Assembly (NCBI GenBank): GCA_016586335.1
Contig: BLYE01000160.1
Location: 124,001 to 188,000, forward strand
Direction: 5' to 3'
Length of the DNA: 64,000 nt
DNA from: Nitzschia putrida
Lineage: Eukaryota > Bacillariophyta > Bacillariophyceae > Bacillariales > Bacillariaceae
The notes beneath the pieces were generated by a model that was not told where the DNA came from, ran no database searches, and was given only the letters and a program-made list of their open reading frames with translations. Both the position numbers and the translations under genes were made by a program. This document shows, piece after piece, positions 55,450 to 64,000 of this stretch; positions within the stretch are counted from its first letter, which is position 1, and every line of letters begins with the position of its first letter.

Positions 55450-56411
55450 GCTGTCAACCTTTGTCAATGCTCTCAACAAAAAAGGTTACACAGGTAGAAA
55501 TCCATGCCGGGAGAAAAAATATGGTATTGCTTTGGTTGTAGGTTGCAGCAATACAGTTTTTGGTTGTGGCTTGCGGTACCGCACCAACATGTGCTGAAAT
55601 CTGCAGTTGTCATCATTTTTAGTCGTTCTTGTCTTCCGACTGAGTTCAACATCGTTCCGAGTGTAGCACCCACGAATCACAAAGACAATTCGAGACACGT
55701 GTTCCTGCTGCCGGCACCAAGTTCTGGGACGATGCAGACGATGGGAAGCTGCAAGGGGTCGGAGAAACAAGCATGTGGCATGCGGCATTGGGTGGTTGCG
55801 TGTTGCATTTGTCATGCGAAAACCAGAACCCCGAAGGCCCGATGTGTACCTCCAAAGAAGGGAGCACGCCAATAGAATCGCTCCTCACATTTCGGCTTTC
55901 TAGTCGAATTGCCTATCTTTTTATAGAAGCGAGACCTACATCTACACGTCAGTGGAGAGTTCGTGGTATGTCCCTACATGTACCTATTGTGTATTCCAAC
56001 CCCCACGTTTGGATTTAGGGTGAGACAGAGGATATAGAAGGCAATCTGTCTCTAGTAGTCAGTGACTCCCTCCATACACGAATCTCACTTTAAATAGTGG
56101 GTATTTCCGGTTCTTCTTGTGTTTTCGTTGTGTTGGGTTTGGACCTCCTCTCCGTCTACTTCCAGAGTGTAGCAAACATCATCAATGAGAGCTGGAACCT
56201 AACGTACCTTCCACAAAGTTGAAACCCCACCGTCTTTCATACCCCCCAATCCTCTTTTGGAAACCCATTCACTGCTTTGAAACGGGCAAGAGGTGAAGAG
56301 CACCCACAAAAGTTGTTCAGTTCACAAGTCTCTTGTCTACACTTTCATTGTCTGTCAGTTGAGATAGATTGAGATTGATTTCATTTACCTTTACAAAACC
56401 CCACAATAGAA
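55450..56411. other. Intergenic between divergent genes, no gene recognised
   Basis: These 962 bases separate the start of GH99-like copy 2 and the start of the ankyrin-like gene. Unsupported frames of about 120 codons occur on both strands over 55486-55875. Confidence 0.45.
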
Positions 56412-57686
56412 ATGAGTCCCAGCATGTTCCAACAAGATGGTATGGATCAAGTCGTCCACACCGAACAAGAAACAGTTTCCACATTCACCCAGGTCCGAGA
56501 GCAAATCGATGTTGTCCTTGAATGCCCAAGCCCCGTCAATTGGGACTTGGTTCAATGCTACGTTCATCAACTAGCATGCAACCCACTCCCTTGCATGCAT
56601 CGAGCCTTTGCCTCGCAACACTATGATCCTGCAGGCCGCTTGCTTGTCTCGCGTCTCTTGGCTCGCAACCCACCACCAGCCATTCTAGAGGCCGCCCTCT
56701 CAGTCTTCCCTGAGGCCTTGGTCTGCAACCCAGCAGCATTCTTCACAGCATGCAGGGATGGAACCACCGAGTTGGTTTCCGTCATGGCCAAACACGCGGC
56801 TCGAAACCCGCATAGTGAGGACAGCTGTCCATACCCTTGGCTTCTGTCGGATTTTGTCACTGTGGAAGCTGCACAAGCAATTCTTCAAGCCTTTCCAGCT
56901 GGAGTACTAATGCCTTCACCTAGCCTTGATTCCTTCAATCTACTGGATTATTTTCTACTTTCCCCCTCAATGGTACAACAACGCACTTTGACTCTTGACA
57001 TTTGGCGCAAGTTTAAGCTTATTCTTGTCGCTGCTGGCTGTACCACGAATGAAAGAAGCTGCAACACCTGTTCTGGGATTGCTCCCGTCCATGTTCTCTT
57101 GGATCGAGTCATGAATTATCAAGGTACGAAACTCTTTAGCTTGGAGCTATTACACAAGCGTTTGCACAGCAACAGTCTCTCACCTAATCTACTTCTTTCC
57201 ACTTCAGGCTTTTGGGAGAATCCAGACCAAGTACGCCACGTCCTTTGGTTGCTACACCACCTTCGATCCACCGACCTTTGGGTTTTTGCTAAGCAAGGTG
57301 CCGATGGATCCTACCCGGTCCATCAAGTGTTGCGCTACAAATGCACTACTGACCAGCAGGGTCTGGTTGCCTCCAGAGCGCTAGTCCAGCTCTTGCTCGA
57401 GGCGCACCCAGCATCTGCATCCCACGTGTTTGAAGGGAAGCTTCCCTTGCACATGGCCATTGAGAATGGCTGGCCCTGCCATGACTTGCTATTGGCGGCC
57501 TACCCAGAAGCGCTCAATGCCCACGATCAAACGACTTCACTTTTGCCATTTCAATCGGCTGCTACTTTTGATACCAATTCACCCCTATCACTCGACGTTA
57601 CCTTTGAGCTTTTGTTGGCAAACCCGGACAATGCTGTCCAGCTTGCAATGGCCTACGAAACGCCCTACACCACCTGCACCCATTAA
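56412..57686 (+). CDS. Ankyrin-like repeat protein
   Basis: The intronless 424-residue protein is made of helical repeats with recurring patterns such as AILEAALSVFPEAL, LVSRLLARNPPP, GSYPVHQVLR and LPLHMAIENGWPCHDLLLAAYPEAL. The two latter units are good ankyrin matches. This resembles the large diatom family of degenerate ankyrin proteins to which the 20710-22233 gene also belongs, although the two are not close copies. No catalytic domain, signal peptide or membrane segment is visible, so a scaffolding role is the most that can be said. Confidence 0.72.
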   Translation: MSPSMFQQDGMDQVVHTEQETVSTFTQVREQIDVVLECPSPVNWDLVQCYVHQLACNPLPCMHRAFASQHYDPAGRLLVSRLLARNPPPAILEAALSVFPEALVCNPAAFFTACRDGTTELVSVMAKHAARNPHSEDSCPYPWLLSDFVTVEAAQAILQAFPAGVLMPSPSLDSFNLLDYFLLSPSMVQQRTLTLDIWRKFKLILVAAGCTTNERSCNTCSGIAPVHVLLDRVMNYQGTKLFSLELLHKRLHSNSLSPNLLLSTSGFWENPDQVRHVLWLLHHLRSTDLWVFAKQGADGSYPVHQVLRYKCTTDQQGLVASRALVQLLLEAHPASASHVFEGKLPLHMAIENGWPCHDLLLAAYPEALNAHDQTTSLLPFQSAATFDTNSPLSLDVTFELLLANPDNAVQLAMAYETPYTTCTH

Positions 57687-57853
57687 TCTGTGCACTGTAC
57701 ATCCGCAGTTGTTATGTTGTGTGTGTGTTTGTTTGTAAATAATAATACTATCATTTTTCACCGCTACATTATGACTCCTACCACTCGTACCGCTAGTACG
57801 TATAGTGTTGTAATGTAAGAAAGGTCGGATGCTGTTAGTATGCCATTGTTTGC
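57687..57853. other. Short region between convergent genes
   Basis: These 167 bases separate two convergent stop codons. Nothing was recognised. Confidence 0.5.
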
Positions 57854-58809
57854 TTATAAACTAGACAAAGGGATTTGCAAGGCTCCAACGGCTCCACCAT
57901 CCACGTTGAGAATGACACCAGTACACCAAGAACCTGCCTTGGAAGAAAAGTACAAGCAAGCTCCTGCCATGTCATCCTCATTTCCCATGCGCCCAAGGGG
58001 AACAGCTTCGGCAATCTTGTCTCTGGTAGCTCCCCAGGATTTGAGGCCATCCGACATGCGAGAAGGAACAAAACCAGGAGCAAGACAGTTGACAGTGATT
58101 TGCTTGGGAGCCAAATCAGCGGAAAGCTTCTTGGTCAAATGGTGGACAGCCGCCTTGCTCACATCGTAGGCATGCGTAGGAGCGGCTTGAGGGACAAATC
58201 CAACAATACTACCGATATTAATGATACGGGCAGGGTCTTCTGGAGAGGCAGATTTCTCCAAGAGGGGGATGAAGGCATGGGTCATGTAGAAGATACCCTT
58301 GACATTCTGCCATAGCACATCATATTAAGATACAGCAATGTAAAGCATGAAGTAGAGCACAAAATCCAAAAGCGTGTGAGACAGTTGAACATACAGTAGA
58401 GAAAATATTGCATAAAAGCAGTAATATCGAAAAGGCGTACCAAATCAAGAACCTTGTCCCAACCCCAGTTGGCCTTTCCCGAATTCCGTTCCAAAGGTTC
58501 GCCCCAGCTAGCACCAGCGTTGTTGATGAGGACGTCTAGGCGGTTGTCAAAGACTTCAGCAACGTGCCCAGCCAGTTTCTCACATCCGTCTCGGGTACTG
58601 ACGTTGGAGGCGACATAAGAGCAAGTGGCATCGCTAGTCTTGGAGGCCTCCAACGAAGCAGCAGCCTCAGCACAAGCATCTTCACTGCGGCTAGTCAGCA
58701 AAACGTTGGCTCCAGCATTGAGGAATCCTTTGGCCACCATCAAGCCGATGCCACGAGATCCTCCAGTGATAAGAACATTCTTTCCAGCGACAGAAAATAG
58801 AGCTGACAT
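57854..58809 (-). CDS. Short-chain dehydrogenase/reductase
   Basis: Exons are 58809-58441 and 58306-57854, joined by a 134-nt phase 0 intron (GTACGC..GGCAG), giving 273 residues. All classical SDR motifs are present: the dinucleotide-binding TGGSRGIG (residues 15-22), NNAG (96-99), catalytic Ser156 in IGSIVG, and Tyr170-x-x-x-Lys174 (YDVSK). The C-terminal NVDGG is also typical. Arg41 after the second strand (LLTSRS) suggests NADP preference. The closest named group is the 3-oxoacyl-reductase/gluconate dehydrogenase type, but the substrate is not determinable. No targeting peptide is seen. Confidence 0.9.
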
Positions 58810-59053
58810 GATGTTGGGGGTCTAGAGATATCGTTGGAAGTGGGTGTCTAGTTTGTGTTCACTACACCAAAAAGTGAGATCTTGCCTGACACCACGGCTC
58901 ATGTTTGGGTCATTGTGGTCGAAATAGTCGTCCTTCTTCTATGACAATGCGTGAATGTCGTGAGTCCCGCATCACACATCAGGGCTCTGGTGGGTGCATG
59001 TTTCAACGACGAATGACGACGTAACCAAAATATGGCCGACGAGGTTACAAAAG
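58810..59053. promoter_or_regulatory. Shared region between divergent SDR and phosphoglycerate-mutase-like genes
   Basis: These 244 bases separate the two start codons. No motif was assigned. Confidence 0.4.
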
Positions 59054-59997
59054 ATGAATCGCGTATCATCACTGCTGTACTTGTTACCTTTGCAACTTCT
59101 ACCCGTAGTTTTCAGAGCCCCTTCTGTTCGTAGTTTCTCTATCATTAATCCCGTCCCTTTCAGAATGACTAATTTCAACGACGAGTCCAAAGTTGCATCC
59201 TCGCAACTTTCTCCTCTTGTCTCCTCCTCACTACCTCCACTTGCTGAAGGCTCGCGGAGAATCTACTTGCTACGGCATGGGGAAACAGATTGGAATCTTC
59301 AAGGCAAGATTCAAGGAGGAGGTTTTGATATCCCTCTCAACGACAATGGGAAGGCGCAAGCGCAAGCTGTCGCCGCAGCCTTGAAAGATATTCCCATTGG
59401 TGTTGTGGCAAGCTCTCACCTGGCGAGGGCCAAAGAGACAGCCGACCTCGTTTGGTCACAACATAAAGAGACAGTTGGGGAACGACGTGTGGTTGCCAAA
59501 GGATTCGGAGAAATGAGGTTTGGAGATTTTGAGGGTTTGGCATGGCGGACCACCAAATCTTATTTGTCAGAACAGTTCAAGGCTGTCGCGCAGCAGATGA
59601 AGGCCGATATCATGATGGCCTTTCCAGGAGGTGGAGAGTCCACGTGGGAAGTGGCACAACGATCTGTTCGAGCCTTGGAATCTCTGTTAGATGATTACCC
59701 CCAAGAGTCTCATATTGCAGTCGTAGCTCATGGACGACTCAACAAGGTACTGATCTCCGCCACGGCTCTGCGCTCGGAAAAGTCCGCTACCATTCATCAG
59801 GGCAGTACGTACTACTAAAAAGTCGTCTTGTGATTGAAAGTTCGTTCTGCAACTTGGGATATCGTACTTACCTGTTCTTGCTCTTTGTTGTTGCAGACAC
59901 GTGTATCAATGTCATGGATGTAGATGCCAAAGGAGTGTGGACGGCCCGACTTATCAACTACGTTGAGCATGTCAAGGATAATGTCATCATTCGCTAG
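59054..59997 (+). CDS. Phosphoglycerate mutase family (histidine phosphatase) protein
   Basis: Exons are 59054-59804 and 59897-59997, joined by a 92-nt intron (GTACGT..TTGCAG), giving 283 residues. The phosphohistidine motif LLRHGETDWN has His75. The acid residue lies in GFGEMRFGDFEG, and the second histidine in VVAHGRLNK. The junction restores HQGNTCINVMD, a stretch typical of this branch. The N terminus (about 37 residues) is hydrophobic then Arg/Ser-rich (LLYLLPLQLLPVVFRAPS), which could be a signal or plastid-targeting peptide. Members act as phosphatases or mutases on sugar phosphates or other small molecules; the substrate is unknown. The gene converges on the SelU-type gene. Confidence 0.88.
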
Positions 59998-60275
59998 ATT
60001 ACACTACCGAAAGGGCTGTATAAAGAATCTAGAACTACCGGTAGCAGTCAAAGACCAAGTATCTCTAAAACAATTCGGGCTGAAGTGGAAACTATGCTCA
60101 ATGCCATACAACAAAACCCACTTCGATGTTCAAAACCATGAAGATGCGATACAGAAAATGATATCATATCATCATGTTTGTCATTCTCGAATGAGAGCCT
60201 GTCATGGGATTGTTTCAGCTCCGCTTGAATCGGTTGATGCCTCCTCAAAGGCCTGTCAACTCCTCAGTACAAACC

Positions 60276-61092
60276 CTACAACTCGGACTTGGCGTTTGCT
60301 TGTTCATCGCGGACAGCTTGAACAGCTTGCAACAAACCCTCTTCATCGATAGGGACACCTGAAGATTCCTTGTACATGTACTTGATTTGGCCATCTTTTC
60401 CAAAAACCAACACACCTCCACTCCTGTATCCGTCTCCTTTCATGTTTCCTTTGATTTGTTTTTCTTGCATTCGTCCTTTGAGTTGTTGGATATAGTTCCA
60501 AGTTGTGAATGGATTCCAGGACATGTTCTTCATGAACGTTCCAGATTCCATCGCCTTGAAGAAAGAATATTGGTCGTCCTTATACAAAGGGAATGGGTAG
60601 TATTGAGAATGAAAGTCCATCAATCCCTTGTCATCCTAGAATACAATAATCATACAATGAGAACAAAATTGAGCGCACCACTGGGCGTATCGAAACAATA
60701 TGGGAACCACATGTACCTACCACTCCTGACTCCTTGACTACTCCAAGGAGGTTGAATCCTTCCAAGGGAGCTGGTCCTCCCTCCTTTGCTGCCGAAAGCT
60801 TGTGCAACTGCTGCCCATGCTCTCGGCACAAAACTCATCCAGGTCGACGGACGACGAACAATACAGCTCCATCCTTTCCCATGTTTCCCATGATGGCCTC
60901 TTCAGCTGAAATCGCTTCCTTCTCTTGGACACCAATGGTGAAATCCAAGGGAGCCAAAAGAATCTTGGAAACATCGACAGCTTTCATGGTAGCCGTCAGC
61001 TGGAATGCTTCAGGCACAGCAATACCTGATGCCAAAGTGGCCATTGTCGCTGCTCCACCTACCAACTTGGTTGCAGGTCCCATTAGTTTCAT
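60276..61092 (-). CDS. SelU / PRXL2-type peroxiredoxin-like selenoprotein with in-frame TGA
   Basis: Exons are 61092-60721 and 60635-60276, with an 85-nt phase 0 intron (GTAGGT..TCTAG), giving 243 residues if the TGA at 60837-60835 is read as selenocysteine (residue 86). The reading frame is continuous on both sides of that codon. The motif reads FVVRRPG-U-VLCREHGQQL, matching the SelU/PRXL2 (FAM213) redox motif RRPG-C/U-xLCRE, in which vertebrate fish have Sec and mammals Cys. The downstream LLGVVKE and SGGVLVFG strands fit the thioredoxin-like fold. A second Cys (C89) provides a U-x-x-C pair. Redox function is inferred. A SECIS element should lie in the 3' region below 60276 but was not identified by eye. 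Confidence 0.85.
60835..60837 (-). other. In-frame TGA, probable selenocysteine codon
   Basis: The minus-strand TGA interrupts an otherwise continuous SelU-type frame exactly at the redox residue of the RRPG-x-xLCRE motif. Confidence 0.82.
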
Positions 61093-61501
61093 GGGATGAT
61101 GGAGGAGATGCAAATTTTCCTTATTTATCCACGCTATGAAGTGCTGGTTTGATCGTTTTGTGAACATGCGTGGTGGTGTCGGCAGAATTCGCTCATCATG
61201 AAGGCGTTCGCTTGCCTGTCCAGGTGACGCGTCGGGAGTACTTAGAGTTTAAGAAAGTACGCTAATATGATGTACTCCGTCATAAACTGCAACATACACT
61301 ATTTTCTACTAGTATTGGTCAAACCGCCCTCGGCGACTATCGTAGCGGATGGGACTGACACTCCATCTTTGATCGTTCATCAAACAATCATCAATGATGA
61401 TGGTGATGATAGAGAAACTCGAAGAAACATTCTTGTGCCCACCACCTGCTTTTGAAACGTCATGAGCGCCACCAGCGAAAAAGGAGGGGCAACGTAGCTA
61501 A
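61093..61501. other. Intergenic, no gene recognised
   Basis: These 409 bases lie between the SelU-type start and the stop of the next minus-strand gene. The frame continues upstream of 61092 to a second possible ATG at 61167. Confidence 0.45.
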
Positions 61502-62659
61502 CTAGTCGGACTTGACCTTGTCGGACTCCTTCTTGGGGATATACATGGAAATCAAGTACGGGCTTCCTAGAATGACCATGGGCTCCAAGGTCCACATGAG
61601 ATCGCCCATAAAGTTTCCAGTCCAATCGGCTTCTTCGTTAGTGTAGAAGAATTTGAGGGACTTCACAGGGTAAGGTTGTGAGGGCTCATCATCGAAGAAG
61701 TAGGCCAAAACTCCCATTAGGTATCCGTAGAATGCAATGAAATTGAAGACGAAGTAGAGCAATTCACGGAGTCCCTCCATGCGCATCTTGGGAATAGCAT
61801 GCGCCAATCGTTCCTTGACTTCAGTCATGGCACCTTGTCGAACCTTTTCTTCTTTGACTCCCTTTGCAGCTTTTCCGCCCTTTCCCTTGGGGGCTTTCTT
61901 GGGGACGAACCAAGACTCCAAAGCTTCTTGAACCTTCTTAACCTCGGCTTGAAGCTTCTCTTCATCCTTCTCATCAGGCTCAGCAGACATAGAAGTGCCG
62001 GTTTCCCAGAATGGCGCCCAGCCCGTCATGAATTCATAGCGGAAGACATCCAACTCTTCGGTAGCCAACTTTCCAGTTTCAATTTTGTCCAAAAGTCCTC
62101 GGCAATTCAACGACTTCTCCAACATTTCAAAACCATCCAAAACCATGTAATACAAAAGGGGAACCAAGTTGATTTCCATGACAGTAAGAGCGTAAATCAA
62201 AGCTGGAAGACCTCCAATCCAGTTTGTCTCAGTAATATGCCACGAGTTGGCTGCAAGCCAAAAGAAGCAAATACCCAAGGGGAAGACGAGGAATCCAATG
62301 AAAGAACTTCGAATGGCCATCCTGGTTTCCTTGTACAAAGATTCACTGACAATACGCTCAGCAGGAGACAGTTCTTGGCTGAAGGTCTTGGAAGATACCT
62401 TCACAAGACGTTCAAGACGACGCAACTTTCCAATGGAAGTAGTCAACAACTTGATTCCAGACCAGGTTACAAAAATGAACGGGTAGAGTTGGGTGATGGA
62501 AATGATGACTTCGAGGGGAGTGGTCTTGTTGAGGGGCTCAGGCAGAGGCCCCAAGTAAAGGTTGGTTACGCTGATGTCATGAAGGATAGTTCCTTCGAAG
62601 ATTTGCAAATCCTTGCAACAGCAAAGGAGATTTCTAAGCAACTGAACCACAGCGTCCAT
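61502..62659 (-). CDS. Multi-pass membrane protein, unknown function
   Basis: From MDAVVQ at 62659 the protein has 385 residues. Hydrophobic segments lie near residues 50-70 (VIISITQLYPFIFVTWSGI), 118-138 (FIGFLVFPLGICFFWLA), 145-170 (LPALIYALTVMEINLVPLLYY), 300-325 (LLYFVFNFIAFYGYLMGVLAYFF) and near the C terminus. A Lys-rich cytosolic loop (KKAPKGKGGKAAKG) lies between them. No named family is recognised. The frame stays open upstream to 62836 with poor conservation character. In another frame upstream a signal-peptide-like stretch followed by GFAFPSS occurs, so a spliced plastid-targeting first exon is possible. Confidence 0.65.
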   Translation of the reverse strand: MDAVVQLLRNLLCCCKDLQIFEGTILHDISVTNLYLGPLPEPLNKTTPLEVIISITQLYPFIFVTWSGIKLLTTSIGKLRRLERLVKVSSKTFSQELSPAERIVSESLYKETRMAIRSSFIGFLVFPLGICFFWLAANSWHITETNWIGGLPALIYALTVMEINLVPLLYYMVLDGFEMLEKSLNCRGLLDKIETGKLATEELDVFRYEFMTGWAPFWETGTSMSAEPDEKDEEKLQAEVKKVQEALESWFVPKKAPKGKGGKAAKGVKEEKVRQGAMTEVKERLAHAIPKMRMEGLRELLYFVFNFIAFYGYLMGVLAYFFDDEPSQPYPVKSLKFFYTNEEADWTGNFMGDLMWTLEPMVILGSPYLISMYIPKKESDKVKSD

Positions 62660-63377
62660 CGTCGTAATAAGGCTACTGTTTGGATCTTTGTGTTTGCCGC
62701 GGCGGCTGAGGAGGTGACTCGTGTGGCAACGAATTCGATTGGCACCTGTCAAAGCTCCGTCTGTCCGTCTTCCACCGAAAACTCTCTGCCTGTCCCGAAC
62801 ACCTGGAAGATGGAAATGCAAAACCCAAAGCATCACAACATGTTAAAAGCACTACGGTACCAAACCCACAGCTAGCAGTCACGTTACAGAGTGAATGCTA
62901 TCAGCAACAAACCATTGTCCTCCCAGGGTAGTTTGATCCGTTCTAGAGAGATATGTTTGGTATCTTGTGCTCATCCATGTTGCTGGTGGGGACGACAAGA
63001 AATCGTTGACTTGTATCGTTCTTACAGGTTTCAGAGTTCAATTTTCATAGCAATTTTGCACAGTACAGTGCCGTCCGAACATCCAACACTCTACTGAGAA
63101 AATGTTGTAGGCTTGCCGCCGATTGTTAGATGATTGTTGGCAACTTTCTTTTCAACAGTCCTAGAAATAAGTCATTCCATTGAGTCCAAAAATCCAGTTA
63201 ACGAACGCGCCAAATTGTTTTGGCGAATGCATGCCTTTTGCTTTGTGGCTCGGCGAACGTCGTCTTTTATGTTGTGCAACCATTGTTTACAACCTCAAAC
63301 CTCACCAACCACCAACCACTCGTAGTAGGAGCAAAGATACACACATCCGCCATACCGGTGTCAAGTTTCTACCAACC
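62660..63377. other. Intergenic between divergent genes
   Basis: This region holds the upstream sequence of both neighbours. It includes the minus-strand signal-peptide-like frame near 62790-62882 that lacks an ATG. No RNA gene or repeat was recognised. Confidence 0.45.
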
Positions 63378-64000
63378 ATGTCAGAGGAAGGAACGAATAC
63401 TCTAACTTCTCCTCAAACTGAAACTGGACCTTGTGGTTCCGGAAAAGATCGATGGTACGTTTGGTATATGATGAAATGGTTCGTTGTCCATTGTCCATTG
63501 TCCATTGCGCCGACTAACTAAATACGCTATTTCAGTATCCAACCTTGGGCAAAGACTGATCCCACTCTGGCCTGTATGCGTTGCCAAATCCCCTTGCACC
63601 CACTCTGTGCTGCCATCGATGCAACCAGAGCACCTGAACGACAGCTTCTTTGGCCCCAGCCCATTCGAATTTGTTACCAATGTCTGCTTCCAGAAGAACA
63701 ACCAAACAACTTTGGACTATTTACTGCTCCTATCCCAGCTGTTTCTGTTGCTCTAACCAACATGGTCCCTGAGATGCAACCTCCTACCACGCTGCCTAAC
63801 GTGATGGTCCCAGCAACCGCCCCAGTTCCCCCCGACCCCGCTACCAGAGCTTCTAGTGCTGCCACCGTATCACCGACCAGCAATGACACGCCAGAACTGT
63901 CGGTACCTCAAGGAGACAAACCCATGGCATTGTCAGAGACAGATACCCCCAAGCAGGCTCAACAACAACTGTCTGATGAAGGTTCGACTCGGGAAGATAC
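63378..64000 (+). CDS. Partial gene: protein with paired CxxC motifs, runs off the window
   Basis: Exon 1 is 63378-63454 and exon 2 starts at 63536 (81-nt intron, GTACGT..TTCAG). The frame then stays open to the last base. After splicing the N terminus reads MSEEGTNTLTS and then CIQPWAKTDPTLACMRCQIPL; farther on IRICYQCLLPEE provides a second CxxC. The pairs CMRC and CYQC about 36 residues apart could bind zinc. From about residue 90 the chain becomes Pro/Thr/Ser-rich and disordered. The 3' part is missing, so no function is proposed. Confidence 0.6.
63486..63507. repeat. Three-unit TCCATTG tandem repeat in an intron
   Basis: Three units of TCCATTG lie inside the 81-nt intron of the last gene. 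Confidence 0.7.

Noticed and set aside
55486..55875. Overlapping frames of about 125 codons on both strands
   Set aside because: Both strands are open over the same stretch and neither has domain or targeting features, so chance is the simplest explanation.
59998..60275. SECIS element for the SelU-type gene
   Set aside because: Several ATGA blocks occur on the minus strand, but none could be folded by eye into a convincing SECIS with the AA loop and GA partner. Needs a folding program.
1..64000. tRNA, rRNA, CRISPR array, intact transposon or viral genes
   Set aside because: No T-loop consensus in a cloverleaf context, no regularly spaced repeats, and no transposase, reverse transcriptase or capsid motifs were seen.

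Overview
The window looks like nuclear DNA of a diatom, most likely a pennate one. Nearly every gene is eukaryotic. Nineteen introns can be placed by joining reading frames; most are 60 to 135 nt, and about half have a GTACG donor. Proteins include a plastid-type ClpR with a signal peptide and an F-type cleavage motif, a secreted Ser/Lys plus Pro/Thr-rich protein like diatom silica or wall proteins, and Gln-rich extensions typical of diatom gene models. The species was not determined.

Layout. 0-10 kb: a single-pass membrane protein, a Tousled-like kinase, an acetylpolyamine amidohydrolase/class II HDAC-like enzyme, a coiled-coil protein with Trp-rich repeats, then about 1.5 kb without a gene. 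10-20 kb: a four-TM protein divergent from PWP2 (U3 snoRNP), a PH-domain coiled-coil protein, and a large channel-like protein with a class III cyclase-like domain. 20-26 kb: an ankyrin-type gene, a Crinkler/RHS-like P-loop NTPase plus nuclease-like gene, and a decayed second copy of the ankyrin gene's tail on its far side. 27-38 kb: Raptor (TORC1), a thioredoxin-fold protein divergent from ClpR, UTP25 and ribosomal protein eL14. 38-46 kb: the Ser/Lys, Pro/Thr-rich secreted protein, VPS35 (retromer) with a very long Gln-rich head, and mitochondrial ATP synthase subunit b. 47-56 kb: two inverted paralogues of a membrane-anchored bulb-lectin plus GH99-like protein, flanking a BaiN/HI0933-type flavoprotein and a membrane protein. 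56-64 kb: an ankyrin-like protein, an SDR, a phosphoglycerate-mutase family enzyme, a SelU-type selenoprotein with an in-frame TGA, a membrane protein, and the start of a gene that runs off the window.

Most genes are unrelated housekeeping loci. There is no operon or pathway cluster, although ribosome biogenesis recurs (PWP2, UTP25, eL14). The observations most worth following are the Crinkler/RHS-like gene between direct repeats, the SelU selenoprotein, the cyclase-like domain lacking both metal-binding aspartates, and the extended VPS35. No tRNA, rRNA, CRISPR or intact transposon was recognised.
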